Notes: a model not told the origin generated them from the sequence alone. Shown: positions 39,016-51,284, numbered from the stretch's first letter. The stretch is DNA of 64,000 bases from Streptomyces sp. NBC_01304 (GCF_035975855.1 NZ_CP109055.1:4836001-4900000); one strand, 5' to 3'. Translations and numbers: made by a program.

Positions 39016-40200
39016 CGCCGCCAAGTGCTTCACCAAGCGCGGCGAGGCATACTCGGTGCCGCACACGAAGCGCATCAGCGGGCCGTACGAGGACGCCGCC
39101 GGCAGACCCGTGAAGTAGAGCCCCGGCACCGACGAGACATAGCCCGCCCCGAGCCTGGGCGTGCCCCGGCTCACCGCGAGCTCGGTGCGCAGCTCGTCCC
39201 CGAGGAAACCGAGGGCCCCGATGTCGACCTTGTAGCCCGTGGCGGCGATCACGTGGTCGGCGGTCAGCTCCTCCGTGCGGCCGCCCCGCGTCCGCACGGT
39301 GAGCGCGGGGCGCCCACCGTCCACCGCGGCCCCCGATATCCGCTCGACCCGGCTGACCTCGACCTTGCCCTCGAACCGCTCGCGCAGCCACCAGGCGCCG
39401 AGCGGGCCCAGGATGTTCTTCGCCAGGTAGTGCCTGGCCGGTGCGGGCAGGCCCCGGTACAGGTTCGCGTAATAGCTGATCGCATACAGCGACCAGGCCC
39501 GCCCGAACGGCGACTCGGGCCGCAGCCTCGGCTGGTCCCACGGCGGCCCGCCGAAGCCGGGCGCGCTCCGGGCCACCACCCGCACCCGCGCCCCGGCCTC
39601 CCCCGCGAGCACCGCGCTCTCCAGGGCCGACTGTCCGGCGCCGACGACGATCAGCTCGCGGCCCGCGAAGCGCGACAGGTCGGGGTGGTGCGAGCTGTGC
39701 GACACTGGCCCGGTGGGGGCGGGTCCGTCGGGCACGGCCGCGGCCAGCTCGGCGGGCAGATGCGCGAACCCGGTCAGACCGCTGGCCACGACCACCGCAC
39801 GGGCCGTGAACTGCTCCCCCGAGTCGAGCTTCAGCTCGAAGCCCCGGCCCGCGCGCCCGTCGACGGACACGACCCGCATCCGCTCCAGGTCGGGCACGAG
39901 CCGCTCCTTGAACCACTCCCCGTACGCGACGAACGTCTCGACCGGAACGATGTCCTCGTCCGTCACCAGCCGCTTGATGCCCGCCGCGTCGCAGTAGTCG
40001 ACGAGGTCGTGGCCGCGCTGCGGTGCGTCGATGTTCGAGGCGACCGGAGTCGACTTGAGGAGCATGCCGCCGGGCATGCGCTCCCGCCAGCTCACCATCA
40101 GCTCGCCGAAGATCCGCACGGGGATCCCTCTGGCCCGCAGATGGGCCGCGGTGGACAGGCCGAACGGGCCGGCCCCGATCACTGCTACCGGTTGCCTCAC
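39004..40200 (-). CDS. FAD-dependent NAD(P)-binding oxidoreductase (flavin monooxygenase-like)
   Basis: A 398-residue two-dinucleotide-fold flavoprotein. The FAD motif GAGPFG is at 9-14, the NAD(P)H motif VVGAGQSALESA at 185-196, and the second FAD-binding ATG motif in IAATGYKVD near residue 325. It resembles N-hydroxylating or lysine-type flavin monooxygenases and small thioredoxin-reductase-like enzymes. SWRERMPGGMLLKS (37-50) is the flavin-contact region. GTG start preceded by GGGGAGGGG. It lies 63 nt downstream of the ATP-grasp gene on the same strand. Substrate unknown. Confidence 0.87.
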   Translation of the reverse strand: MRQPVAVIGAGPFGLSTAAHLRARGIPVRIFGELMVSWRERMPGGMLLKSTPVASNIDAPQRGHDLVDYCDAAGIKRLVTDEDIVPVETFVAYGEWFKERLVPDLERMRVVSVDGRAGRGFELKLDSGEQFTARAVVVASGLTGFAHLPAELAAAVPDGPAPTGPVSHSSHHPDLSRFAGRELIVVGAGQSALESAVLAGEAGARVRVVARSAPGFGGPPWDQPRLRPESPFGRAWSLYAISYYANLYRGLPAPARHYLAKNILGPLGAWWLRERFEGKVEVSRVERISGAAVDGGRPALTVRTRGGRTEELTADHVIAATGYKVDIGALGFLGDELRTELAVSRGTPRLGAGYVSSVPGLYFTGLPAASSYGPLMRFVCGTEYASPRLVKHLAAAHG

Positions 40201-40263
40201 TAAGTCCCCTCCCCAGGGCGTGACTTGTCCCTGCTTCGCTGTGGGTCCTCTTCCCCACCCGGG

Positions 40264-41523
40264 TCACACACGTCTGTGCTCCCGCCACATCTGGTACAGA
40301 TGCTTGACCCCTGGCCGTACGAAGCGGGCCAGCATCGTGAAGAACGGCTTGAGGTCGTCCGCCGCCAGCCACGCCAGCTCCGTGCCGCTCGCGCGGGCGG
40401 GCGCGTGCGGCGTGGTGTAGCCGCTGTGGCGGTAGGCGAGCAGCGCGGGCAGGTCGATGTTCTCCACGACATAGCGGTGCCCGGCCCGCTGCTCCGCCTC
40501 CGGGACCTTGCGGCCGGTCAGATGCAGATGCTGGGCCCGGACCACATCGACCCCGGCCTCGTTCTCGAACAGCCGGAACTGCGCGCCCATGCGCGGATTG
40601 AAGTCGAGCAGCTTGTACTGCCCGTCGCGCCGGTCGAAGCGCAGATCGAGGTCGATGATCCCGCTGAAGCCGATCCGCTTGATGAACTGGGCGGCGAGCA
40701 GCGCGAGATCAGGGTTGTCGACCACATACGCATGGGCCGTCATGCCCGCGTGCGGCGGCCAGGAGCGCACTTTTACACCGGTGAACATGGTCAGGGGCGT
40801 CGAGTCCTGGTCGAAGTAGGCGTGCACGATCCAGTCCTCGGCCTGCTCGCGCGGCAGATACTCCTGCAGGATCACCCCCGGCCGCTCCCCCCAGCCCCGG
40901 GCCAGACCGAGCAGGTGGTCCGGGGTCCTGATGCATGTGGTGCCGTGCACCGCCGGCCGTTTCCGGCGCACGAACGCCTCACGGTTCTTCGCCACGACGG
41001 GGAAGCGCGCCTCGGCGGCGAAGGCCTCGACGTCCTCGTACGACTGCGGGAACGCGGCCGCGGGAGACGGCACCCCGTGCTCGACACACAGCTCGTGCAG
41101 CCCCTGCTTGCTGGCGAGCCGGCGCGGTAACTCCGGGTCGGTCCGGGGGAAAAGGAAGTGGCCCTCGAGCTCCTCCTGGTGTTCGGCGATCAGTACGGCC
41201 GCTTCTTCGTCGGTCGGGATGAGCACGGCGGGCCGGCCGATGCTCCGCCCTATCCGCCGCAGACCGTCGAGCAGCACCGCCGGCTCTTCGGTCCCGGTGG
41301 TCGGCCAGGAGAAGGCGCGGTGGAGGTAGCGGGAGAGCGCCGCGGGCGTGTAGCGGTCCTCGGTGATCGCGTACATGGGCACGCCGAGCCGCCCCAGGCT
41401 ACGGATCGCGCCGACTCCGCCGTGGTGCAGCGGATAGTCCCCGATCTTCACTATCAGGCCGGGCACCGTCCGGTCCGCCGCGAGTGGCGCGCGGCTGCTC
41501 GCTGAGCGTTTCAAGGTGAACAA
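40264..41523 (-). CDS. ATP-grasp ligase
   Basis: A 419-residue ATP-grasp carboxylate-amine/thiol ligase of unassigned specificity. PAVLIPTDEEAAVLIAEH marks the preATP-grasp domain. FPVVAKNREAF begins the ATP-binding lysine strand. PGVILQEYLPREQAEDW gives the hinge. The Mg2+ site is DLDLRFDRRDGQYKLLDFNPRMG, with the D-x-N-P-R motif. The start is read as TTG 41521-41523 (MFTLKRS) behind a G-rich stretch. It is the first gene of a two-gene unit with the flavin oxidoreductase, suggesting a small tailoring or peptide-forming pathway. Confidence 0.87.
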   Translation of the reverse strand: MFTLKRSASSRAPLAADRTVPGLIVKIGDYPLHHGGVGAIRSLGRLGVPMYAITEDRYTPAALSRYLHRAFSWPTTGTEEPAVLLDGLRRIGRSIGRPAVLIPTDEEAAVLIAEHQEELEGHFLFPRTDPELPRRLASKQGLHELCVEHGVPSPAAAFPQSYEDVEAFAAEARFPVVAKNREAFVRRKRPAVHGTTCIRTPDHLLGLARGWGERPGVILQEYLPREQAEDWIVHAYFDQDSTPLTMFTGVKVRSWPPHAGMTAHAYVVDNPDLALLAAQFIKRIGFSGIIDLDLRFDRRDGQYKLLDFNPRMGAQFRLFENEAGVDVVRAQHLHLTGRKVPEAEQRAGHRYVVENIDLPALLAYRHSGYTTPHAPARASGTELAWLAADDLKPFFTMLARFVRPGVKHLYQMWREHRRV

Positions 41524-41730
41524 GCCCCCCTACGGCCCCCTGTGGACACATCCCGCCCCGCAGCATCCACCAAAATGACGCTAAGCCGGAATTCCCAACT
41601 CCAGCAAGGCTTTTCCGGACAATGCGCACTCTCTTGGGCACTCCATTGCTAACTCTTTAGGCACTGCCGAAGGCGCGATCTCCGACGTAACGTGTGGGCA
41701 ACCACAGATCGGAAAGTGAGGCAGCGTCCC

Positions 41731-42954
41731 ATGCCCGAGCCCACCCCGCTCGACCTTCCCGAAGGCGACCCCTTCGGCCCGCACAACCTCCCTTATGGCG
41801 TGTTCTCCCTTCCCGGCACCGGCCGGCGCACGGTCGGCGTCCGCCTCGGCTCGCACGTCCTGGACGCGGGGGCGGCCGCGCACGCCCTGGGCTCTCCGTA
41901 CGCCTCCCTCCTCGCGCAGCCCACGCTGAACCCGCTGCTCGCCGCGGGCCGGCAGGCCTGGAGCGATGTGCGCCGGGCGCTGACGGCGTGGGTGACCGTG
42001 CCGGCCCACCGGGACACGGTGGCCCGGTTCTTCCACCCGCTGTCGGACGTGACACTGCACCTGCCCTTCGAGGTCGCCGACTACGTGGACTTCTACGCCT
42101 CCGAGAACCACGCCAGGAACTGCGGCGAGATCTTCCGCCCGCACATGGACGCCCTGACCCCCAACTGGAAGCACCTGCCGATCGGTTACCACGGCCGCTC
42201 CGGCACGGTCGTGGTCTCCGGCACCGAGGTGATCCGCCCGGCGGGCCAGCGCAAGGCCCCCACCGACGAGGTCCCGTCCTACGGCCCCTCGGTGCGCCTG
42301 GACATCGAGGCCGAGGTCGGCTTCGTCGTCGGCGCGCCCTCCGAACTGGGCCGCCCGGTGGGCCTGTCCGGCTTCCGCGACCACGTCTTCGGCCTGACGC
42401 TGCTCAACGACTGGTCCGCCCGCGATCTGCAGGCCTGGGAGATGGTGCCCCTCGGCCCGTTCCTGGGGAAGTCCTTCGCCACCTCCGTGTCCGCGTGGAT
42501 CACCCCGCTGGAGGCCCTGGACGCGGCCCGCGTCGCTCCCCCGGCCCGCGACGTTCCCCTCCTGCCCTACCTGGACGACGCCGACCAGGACGAGCCGGCC
42601 GGCTACGACCTGCACATCTCGGTGGCCATCAACGGCCACGTGGTCTCCGAGCCCCCCTTCTCCACCATGTACTGGACGGCCGCCCAGCAGCTCGCCCATA
42701 TGACGGTCAACGGCGCCTCCCTGCGCACCGGCGATCTCTTCGGCTCGGGCACGGTCTCCGGCCCGGAGTACGCCCAGCGCGGCTCGCTGCTCGAACTCAC
42801 CTGGGGCGGGCGCGACGTCCTTGAACTCCCGGACGGCAAGCGGACGTTCCTGGAGGACGGGGACGAGGTGACGCTCACCGCCTGGGCGCCCGGCCCGGAT
42901 GGTGTCCGGGTGGGACTCGGCGAGGTCACCGGCCGGATCGCACCCGGCGCCTAG
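41731..42954 (+). CDS. fahA: Fumarylacetoacetase
   Basis: Last enzyme of tyrosine/homogentisate catabolism, hydrolysing 4-fumarylacetoacetate to fumarate and acetoacetate. It is 407 residues, the usual size. The N-terminal FAA domain covers about 15-110. Metal ligands correspond to Asp120 (DFYAS), Glu193 and Glu195 (DIEAEVGF) and Asp227 (NDWSARD), with catalytic His127. GYHGRSGTVVVSGTEVIRP is diagnostic. ATG 41731 follows GTGAGG. The rest of the pathway is not in this window, so it is either an isolated gene or the pathway is scattered. Confidence 0.95.
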   Translation: MPEPTPLDLPEGDPFGPHNLPYGVFSLPGTGRRTVGVRLGSHVLDAGAAAHALGSPYASLLAQPTLNPLLAAGRQAWSDVRRALTAWVTVPAHRDTVARFFHPLSDVTLHLPFEVADYVDFYASENHARNCGEIFRPHMDALTPNWKHLPIGYHGRSGTVVVSGTEVIRPAGQRKAPTDEVPSYGPSVRLDIEAEVGFVVGAPSELGRPVGLSGFRDHVFGLTLLNDWSARDLQAWEMVPLGPFLGKSFATSVSAWITPLEALDAARVAPPARDVPLLPYLDDADQDEPAGYDLHISVAINGHVVSEPPFSTMYWTAAQQLAHMTVNGASLRTGDLFGSGTVSGPEYAQRGSLLELTWGGRDVLELPDGKRTFLEDGDEVTLTAWAPGPDGVRVGLGEVTGRIAPGA

Positions 42955-43081
42955 CCTCGCCTGATGGGCCCCGCGCATATGTCAACGGCACGCCATTCGT
43001 TCACACGTGCGTGGGGCGCCTCCCCCGTTCCCGCCCGATACGCTGGACGGACCGGCGAGACTCCAGCCCATGGGAGTACTG

Positions 43082-43699
43082 ATGAGCGGCGTACCCGAGA
43101 CCCCCGAGGCAACCGGCCCGCACTGGCCGGTCCCGCCTCTGGGCGGCTGGACGGCCGACGACCTGGACCGGCTTCCGAATCTGCCTCCGCACACGGAGCT
43201 GATCGACGGGAGCCTCGTCTTCGTGAGTCCGCAGACCCTCTTTCATTCGCGCGCGGTGGACTTCTTCAAGTGGCAGCTGGAGTCGGTCGCCCCAGCGGAC
43301 CTGGAAGTCGTCCGTGAGTTCACCATCGACATCGACCGGCAGAACCGCCCCGAGCCGGACGTCGTCGTGGTGCACGGCGAGGTGGTCGAACGAGCCGACC
43401 AGACCCGCTTCCCCGCCGAGTCCGTGGTGCTGGCCATCGAGGTCGTCTCGCCCGACTCCAAGGCCCGAGACCGCGAGACCAAGCCCCTCAAATACGCCCG
43501 CGCCGGGATCCGGCACTACTGGCGCGTGGAGACCGACGAGGGACGGGCCGTGGTGTACGTCTTCGAGCTGGAACCCGCCACCGGGACCTACACGCCGACC
43601 GGTATCTTCCACGACCGCCTGAAGGTGTCCGTCCCCTTCACCCTCGACCTCGACCTCGCCGGGATCACTCCACGGCGACGGACACCGGAGTCCGAGTAG
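43082..43699 (+). CDS. Uma2-family restriction-endonuclease-fold protein
   Basis: A 205-residue PD-(D/E)XK nuclease-fold protein of the Uma2 (DUF820) family, abundant in cyanobacteria and streptomycetes. The motif elements are HTELIDGSLVFVSP, EPDVVVVHGEVV (catalytic Asp), LAIEVVSPDSKARDRETKPLKYARAGI (Glu and Lys) and HYWRVE. Start ATG 43082 has GGGAG 5 nt upstream, and the alternative ATG 43070 lacks one. Convergent with recQ, 25 nt away. Biological role unknown, and the family often occurs as orphan genes. Confidence 0.87.
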   Translation: MSGVPETPEATGPHWPVPPLGGWTADDLDRLPNLPPHTELIDGSLVFVSPQTLFHSRAVDFFKWQLESVAPADLEVVREFTIDIDRQNRPEPDVVVVHGEVVERADQTRFPAESVVLAIEVVSPDSKARDRETKPLKYARAGIRHYWRVETDEGRAVVYVFELEPATGTYTPTGIFHDRLKVSVPFTLDLDLAGITPRRRTPESE

Positions 43700-43724
43700 C
43701 ACCCGGCCCAGCCCTCGGCCACGC

Positions 43725-45623
<1,899 letters not shown>

Positions 45624-45762
45624 CGCCCTGCCCCCGTCGGTCGTCGATTGACCACGGAGACCACCCTAGGGCTCAGCGCCGACAGCCCTCGAAAGTTATC
45701 CACAGCCTGTGGGTTCCGGTACGACTAATGCCGCTGCCCGATCACCTGTGCCGTGAAATGCC

Positions 45763-45798
45763 GCCGCCCGGCGCTCCATGAACGGGGCGCCGGGCGGC
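45763..45798 (-). terminator. nuoA-N operon terminator
   Basis: 12-bp perfect stem GCCGCCCGGCGC/GCGCCGGGCGGC, extended by three further pairs (one wobble) to a 6-nt loop, about 28 nt after the nuoN stop. Confidence 0.8.
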
Positions 45799-45826
45799 AA
45801 CGTACAAACCAAGCAAATCACGCGAC

Positions 45827-47476
45827 TCAGCGCACGAACACACCAGCCTGATTCGCCAGATCCAGGAAGTACTGCGGCGCCACACCCAGCACGAGCGTGA
45901 CCGCCACACCCACCCCGATCGCCGTCATGGTCAGCGGCGACGGCACGGCGACCGTCGGGCCGTCCGCCTTCGGCTCGCTGAAGAACATGAGGACGATGAC
46001 GCGGATGTAGAAGAACGCCGCGATCGCCGAAGAGATCACACCGACCACGACCAGCGCGCCCGCGCCGCCCTCGGCCGCCGCCTTGAACACCGCGAACTTC
46101 CCCGCGAACCCGGAGGTGAGCGGAATGCCGGCGAAGGCGAGCAGGAAGACCGCGAAGACGGCCGCCACCAGCGGTGAACGACGGCCCAGACCGGCCCACT
46201 TGGACAGGTGCGTGGCCTCGCCGCCCGCGTCCCGCACCAGCGTGACCACGGCGAACGCACCGATCGTCACGAAGGAGTAGGCGCCCAGGTAGAAGAGGAC
46301 CGAGGAGATGCCGTCCGGGGTCGTGGCGATGACACCGGCCAGGATGAAGCCGGCGTGCGCGATCGACGAGTACGCGAGGAGCCGCTTGATGTCGGTCTGC
46401 GTGATGGCGACGATCGCACCGAGCAGCATGGTGACGATCGCGACGCCCCACATCACCGGCCGCCAGTCCCAGCGCAGGCCCGGCAGCACGACGTAAAGGA
46501 GCCGGAGCAGCGCACCGAACGCCGCGACCTTGGTGGCCGCCGCCATGAAGCCGGTGACCGGGGTCGGGGCGCCCTGGTAGACGTCCGGGGTCCACATGTG
46601 GAACGGGACCGCTCCGACCTTGAAGAGCAGCCCCATCAGGATCATCGCGGCGCCGATGAGCAGCAGCGCGTCGTTCCCCATGGTGCCGGCGAGCGCCGGG
46701 TCGATGTTCTGGACGGTGCCGTCGACGACATCGGCGATGCCGGCGTACGAGACCGTGCCCGCGTACCCGTAGAGGAGCGCCACTCCGAAGAGCAGGAACG
46801 CCGAGGAGAAGGCGCCGAGCAGGAAGTACTTGACCGCCGCCTCCTGCGACATGAGCCGCTTGCGGCGGGCCAGGGCGCAGAGCAGGTACAGCGGCAGCGA
46901 GAAGACTTCCAGCGCGATGAAGAGCGTCAGGAGGTCGTTGGCCGCAGGGAAGACCAGCATGCCGCCGATCGCGAAGAGCGCGAGCGGGAACACCTCGGTG
47001 GTGGCGAACCCGGCCTTCACCGCGGCCTGTTCGCTCTCGCTGCCCGGCACCGACGCGGCCTGCGCCGCGAAGGAGTCGACGCGGTTGCCGTGCGTCGCCG
47101 GGTCGAGCCTGCGCTCGGCGAAGGTGAACACCGAGACCAGGCCGGCCAGCAGGATCGTGCCCTGCAGGAACAGCGCGGGCCCGTCCACGGCGATCGCGCC
47201 CATGGCGGCGATGCCCGCCTTGGTGGTGCCGTACCCGCCGGCCGCGAGCCCGACCACCGCCGCGAAGGCGGCGATCAGGGCGACGACGGCGGTGAACACC
47301 TGGGCGTAGTACCGCGCTTTGCGCGGCACGAATGCCTCGATGAGGATGCCGACCACTGCCGCGCCGATCACGATCAGCGTGGGCGAGAGGAGGCTGTACT
47401 CGATGTGCGGCGCGGGGATCTTGTCGACCTCTCCGGCCGCCGTTGTCCACAGGCTGTGGACGGCTGTTGCGCTCAC
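45827..47476 (-). CDS. nuoN: NADH-quinone oxidoreductase subunit N
   Basis: Antiporter-like proton-channel subunit, 549 residues, about 14 helices. ALEVFSLPLYLLCALAR carries the TM5 glutamate, and LFKVGAVPFHMWTPDVYQGAPTPVTGFMA has the TM7 lysine and proline break. Last gene of the complete operon: GTG start overlaps the nuoM stop by 4 bp, and a strong terminator follows. It is 27 residues longer than the other NuoN here, mainly through an extra loop near residues 125-150 (RRLDPATHGNRVDSFAA). Confidence 0.96.
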   Translation of the reverse strand: MSATAVHSLWTTAAGEVDKIPAPHIEYSLLSPTLIVIGAAVVGILIEAFVPRKARYYAQVFTAVVALIAAFAAVVGLAAGGYGTTKAGIAAMGAIAVDGPALFLQGTILLAGLVSVFTFAERRLDPATHGNRVDSFAAQAASVPGSESEQAAVKAGFATTEVFPLALFAIGGMLVFPAANDLLTLFIALEVFSLPLYLLCALARRKRLMSQEAAVKYFLLGAFSSAFLLFGVALLYGYAGTVSYAGIADVVDGTVQNIDPALAGTMGNDALLLIGAAMILMGLLFKVGAVPFHMWTPDVYQGAPTPVTGFMAAATKVAAFGALLRLLYVVLPGLRWDWRPVMWGVAIVTMLLGAIVAITQTDIKRLLAYSSIAHAGFILAGVIATTPDGISSVLFYLGAYSFVTIGAFAVVTLVRDAGGEATHLSKWAGLGRRSPLVAAVFAVFLLAFAGIPLTSGFAGKFAVFKAAAEGGAGALVVVGVISSAIAAFFYIRVIVLMFFSEPKADGPTVAVPSPLTMTAIGVGVAVTLVLGVAPQYFLDLANQAGVFVR

Positions 47477-49068
47477 TTGGCCGCCTCCGCCTCGGGCTTG
47501 GGGTCTTTCTTCTGTACGTCGGACATGGTGTGCCCGACCGCCGGGTTCACCAGGTCGGTGACCGGCTTCGGGTAGACACCCAGGAACAGCAGCAGCGCGA
47601 TCAGCGGGGCGACGACCGCCAGCTCCCGCACCTTGAGGTCCGGCATGGCCGAGACCTCCTGCTTGACCGGGCCCGTCATCGTGCGCTGGTAGAGCACGAG
47701 GCTGTAGAGCGCGCCGAGCACGATGCCGATGGTGGCGATGATGCCGACCACCGGATAGCGCGCGAACGTGCCGACCAGGACCAGGAATTCACTCACGAAG
47801 GGCGCGAGGCCCGGCAGCGAGAGGGTGGCCAGGGAGCCCACCAGGAAGGTCCCGGCGAGCACCGGCGCCACCTTCTGCACCCCGCCGTAGTCAGCGATGA
47901 GCCGCGAGCCGCGCCGCGAGATCAGGAAGCCCGCGACCAGCATCAGGGCCGCGGTCGAGATCCCGTGGTTGACCATGTAGAGCGTCGCGCCGGACTGGCC
48001 CTGCGAGGTCATCGCGAAGATGCCGAGGATGATGAACCCGAAGTGCGAGATCGACGCGTACGCCACCAGGCGCTTGATGTCGCGCTGGCCGACGGCGAGC
48101 AGTGCGCCGTACACGATGCTGATCAGTGCGAGCACCAGGATCACCGGTGTCGCCCACTTCGAGGCCTCGGGGAAAAGACCGAGGCAGAAGCGCAGCATCG
48201 CGAAGGTGCCGACCTTGTCGACAACTGCCGTGATCAGCACGGCGACCGGGGCCGTGGCCTCGCCCATCGCGTTCGGCAGCCAGGTGTGCAGCGGCCACAG
48301 CGGGGCCTTCACCGCGAAGGCGAAGAAGAAGCCGAGGAAGAGCAGCCGCTCGGTGTTGGTGGCCATGTTCAGGTCACCGCTGGCCCGGGCCTCGGCGATC
48401 TCGACCAGCGAGAAGTTCCCGGCGACCACGTAGAGGCCGATGACCGCGGCCAGCATGATCAGGCCGCCGACCAGGTTGTAGAGCAGGAACTTCACGGCCG
48501 CGTACGAGCGTTGGGCCGCGGCGTTCTCGTCGCTTCCCGCGTGTGCCCGGTCCCCGAAGCCGCCGATGAGGAAGTACATCGGGATGAGCATGGCTTCGAA
48601 GAGGATGTAGAAGAGGAAGACGTCGGTGGCCTCGAAGGAGAGGATCACCATCGCCTCGACCATGAGGATCAGGGCGAAGAAGCCCTGGGTCGGGCGCCAG
48701 CGGCCCGCAGCAACGCTGCTGTCGGATGCGGTCCCGGTCTCCTGCGGGTCGGCGTCGTTCCAGCCGGCCGCGATGATGAACGGGATCAGCAGCGCGGTGA
48801 GCGCGATGAGCGCCACCCCGATGCCGTCCACACCGAGCTCGTACCGCACCCCGAAGTCCTTGATCCAGGAGTGCGATTCGGTGAGCTGGTAGCGCTCGCC
48901 CTTGGGCTCGAAGCGCACCAGGACGATCACCGCGAGGGCGAGCGTGGCCACCGAGACGAGCAGGGCCAGCCACTTGGCGACGGTGCGCCGGGCCGCCGGG
49001 ACGGCCGCCGTGGCGATCGCCCCGAGGGCCGGCACCGCGGCCGTCGCTGTCAGCAGAGGAAAGGACAT
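47473..49068 (-). CDS. nuoM: NADH-quinone oxidoreductase subunit M
   Basis: Antiporter-like membrane subunit, 531 residues. ILFEAMLIPMYFLIGGFG has the TM5 glutamate. FAFAVKAPLWPLHTWLPNAM carries the TM7 lysine. A charged tail KKDPKPEAEAAK ends the protein. The frame is open far upstream, but ATG 49066-49068 (MSFPLLTATAAV), 5 nt after the nuoL stop and behind GAGGGCGG, is the natural start. Confidence 0.96.
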   Translation of the reverse strand: MSFPLLTATAAVPALGAIATAAVPAARRTVAKWLALLVSVATLALAVIVLVRFEPKGERYQLTESHSWIKDFGVRYELGVDGIGVALIALTALLIPFIIAAGWNDADPQETGTASDSSVAAGRWRPTQGFFALILMVEAMVILSFEATDVFLFYILFEAMLIPMYFLIGGFGDRAHAGSDENAAAQRSYAAVKFLLYNLVGGLIMLAAVIGLYVVAGNFSLVEIAEARASGDLNMATNTERLLFLGFFFAFAVKAPLWPLHTWLPNAMGEATAPVAVLITAVVDKVGTFAMLRFCLGLFPEASKWATPVILVLALISIVYGALLAVGQRDIKRLVAYASISHFGFIILGIFAMTSQGQSGATLYMVNHGISTAALMLVAGFLISRRGSRLIADYGGVQKVAPVLAGTFLVGSLATLSLPGLAPFVSEFLVLVGTFARYPVVGIIATIGIVLGALYSLVLYQRTMTGPVKQEVSAMPDLKVRELAVVAPLIALLLFLGVYPKPVTDLVNPAVGHTMSDVQKKDPKPEAEAAK

Positions 49069-49073
49069 ATCGA

Positions 49074-50969
49074 TCAGACCGCCCTCATCAGCAGGGTCGC
49101 GGCAATGAGGATCGCCGTACCGCCGAACATCGATAGCGCATACGAGCGGGCGAAGCCGTTCTGCATCTTGCGCAGTCGGCCCGAAAGCCCGCCGAAGCCG
49201 GCCGCCGTGCCGTTGACGACCCCGTCGACCAGCGAGTGGTCGACGTACACCAGGGACCGCGTGAGGTGTTCGCCGCCGCGGACCAGGACCACGTGGTTGA
49301 AGTCGTCCTGGAGGAGGTCGCGGCGGGCGGCCCGGGTGAGCAGCGAACCGCGCGGGGCGGTGACCGGGACCGGACGGCGCCCGTACTGCAGGTAGGCGAT
49401 GGCCACACCGATGACCAGGACCACCATGGTGGCCGCGGTGACCGTCATCGCGCTGACCGGCGCGTGCCCGTGGCTGTGACCGGTGACCGGCTCCAGCCAG
49501 TTCAGGAAGCGGTCGCCGATACTGAACAGACCACCCGCGAAGACCGACCCGAAGGCGAGCACGATCATCGGGATCGTCATCGACTTGGGCGACTCGTGCG
49601 GGTGCGGCTCGTTGCCCTCCGCATCCGGCTGCCAGCGCTTCTCGCCGAAGAAGGTCAGGAGCATCACGCGCGTCATGTAGTACGCGGTGATCGCCGCGCC
49701 CAGAAGCGTGACCGAGCCGAGGATCCAGCCCTCCGTACCGCCCTTGGCGAAGGCCGCCTCGATGATCTTGTCCTTGGAGAAGAAGCCGGACAGACCCGGG
49801 AAGCCGATGATCGCGAGGTAGCCGAGACCGAAGGTCACGAAGGTGACCGGCATGTACTTCCTGAGGCCGCCGTACTTCCGCATGTCGACCTCGTCGTTCA
49901 TGCCGTGCATGACCGACCCGGCCCCGAGGAACAGCCCGGCCTTGAAGAAGCCGTGCGTCACCAGGTGCATGATCGCGAAGACATAGCCGATCGGGCCGAG
50001 CCCGGCCGCCAGGATCATGTAGCCGATCTGCGACATCGTCGACCCGGCGAGGGCCTTCTTGATGTCGTCCTTCGCGCAACCGACGATCGCACCGAAGAGC
50101 AGCGTGACCGCACCCACGATGGTGACGAGCAGCTGGGCGTCCGGCGCCGCGTTGAAGATCGCGCCCGAGCGGACGATCAAGTAGACGCCGGCGGTGACCA
50201 TGGTCGCGGCGTGGATGAGGGCCGAGACCGGGGTCGGGCCCTCCATCGCGTCCCCGAGCCACGACTGCAGCGGCACCTGCGCGGACTTGCCGCACGCGGC
50301 GAGCAGCAGCATCAGGCCGATCGCCGTGAGCTTGCCCTCGCCGGTGTCGCCCACCGAGTCGTTCACCGCTTCGAAGGTGAAGGCCCCGAAGGTGGTGAAC
50401 ATCAGCATGATCGCGATCGACAGGCCCATGTCGCCGACCCGGTTGACCAGGAACGCCTTCTTGGCGGCGGTGGCCGCACTGGGCTTGTGCTGCCAGAAGC
50501 CGATCAGGAGGTACGAGGCGAGGCCGACGCCCTCCCAGCCGACGTACAGAAGGAGGTAGTTGTCGGCGATGACGAGAATCAGCATCGCCGCGAGGAACAG
50601 GTTCAGATAGCCGAAGAAGCGGCGTCGGCGCTCGTCGTGCTCCATGTACCCCATCGAGTACATGTGGATCAGCGAGCCCACCCCGGTGATGAGGAGCACG
50701 AACGTCATCGACAACTGGTCGAGCTGGAAGGCCACATCGGCCTTGAAGCCGCCGACCGGGATCCAGCTGAACAGATGCTGGTGCATGGCCCGGTCCTCGC
50801 CGGTCCGGCCCAGCATGTCGAGGAACAGCGATACCGCCACACCGAACGACGCGAACGCCAGGACCGTGCCGATCACATGGCCGGCCTTGTCGAGCCGGCG
50901 CCCGCCGCACAGCAGTACGGCCGCTCCGAGCAGAGGCGCCGCGACAAGCAGCGCAATCAAGTTCTCCAC
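49074..50969 (-). CDS. nuoL: NADH-quinone oxidoreductase subunit L
   Basis: Distal antiporter-like subunit, 631 residues, with 16 helices plus the lateral helix expected. [18 protein letters not shown] has the TM5 glutamate. [33 protein letters not shown] is the TM7-TM8 motif. The C-terminal lateral-helix region covers about 530-610. GTG start 15 nt after the nuoK stop. Confidence 0.96.
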   Translation of the reverse strand: MENLIALLVAAPLLGAAVLLCGGRRLDKAGHVIGTVLAFASFGVAVSLFLDMLGRTGEDRAMHQHLFSWIPVGGFKADVAFQLDQLSMTFVLLITGVGSLIHMYSMGYMEHDERRRRFFGYLNLFLAAMLILVIADNYLLLYVGWEGVGLASYLLIGFWQHKPSAATAAKKAFLVNRVGDMGLSIAIMLMFTTFGAFTFEAVNDSVGDTGEGKLTAIGLMLLLAACGKSAQVPLQSWLGDAMEGPTPVSALIHAATMVTAGVYLIVRSGAIFNAAPDAQLLVTIVGAVTLLFGAIVGCAKDDIKKALAGSTMSQIGYMILAAGLGPIGYVFAIMHLVTHGFFKAGLFLGAGSVMHGMNDEVDMRKYGGLRKYMPVTFVTFGLGYLAIIGFPGLSGFFSKDKIIEAAFAKGGTEGWILGSVTLLGAAITAYYMTRVMLLTFFGEKRWQPDAEGNEPHPHESPKSMTIPMIVLAFGSVFAGGLFSIGDRFLNWLEPVTGHSHGHAPVSAMTVTAATMVVLVIGVAIAYLQYGRRPVPVTAPRGSLLTRAARRDLLQDDFNHVVLVRGGEHLTRSLVYVDHSLVDGVVNGTAAGFGGLSGRLRKMQNGFARSYALSMFGGTAILIAATLLMRAV

Positions 50970-50984
50970 GATTCTTCCGACCCC

Positions 50985-51284
50985 TTACAGCTTCATCAGG
51001 CTGGCGTCGTCGACCGAGGCCGAGTGGCGGGAACGGAACAGCGACACGATGATCGCGAGCCCGACCACGACCTCCGCGGCGGCGACGACCATCGTGAAGA
51101 ACGCGATGATCTGGCCGTCGAGATTGCCGTGCATCCGGGAGAAGGTGACGAGCGCGAGGTTGCAGGCGTTGAGCATCAGCTCGACGCACATGAACACCAC
51201 GATGGCGTTCCGCCTGATCAGCACGCCGCTGGCGCCGATCGCGAACAACAGCGCTGCCAGATAGAGGTAGTTGACGGGGTTCAC
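50985..51284 (-). CDS. nuoK: NADH-quinone oxidoreductase subunit K
   Basis: Three-helix subunit of canonical length (99 residues), with both membrane glutamates in [13 protein letters not shown] and [13 protein letters not shown]. No acidic tail, in contrast to the second-cluster copy. GTG start overlaps nuoJ by 4 bp. Confidence 0.96.
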   Translation of the reverse strand: MNPVNYLYLAALLFAIGASGVLIRRNAIVVFMCVELMLNACNLALVTFSRMHGNLDGQIIAFFTMVVAAAEVVVGLAIIVSLFRSRHSASVDDASLMKL

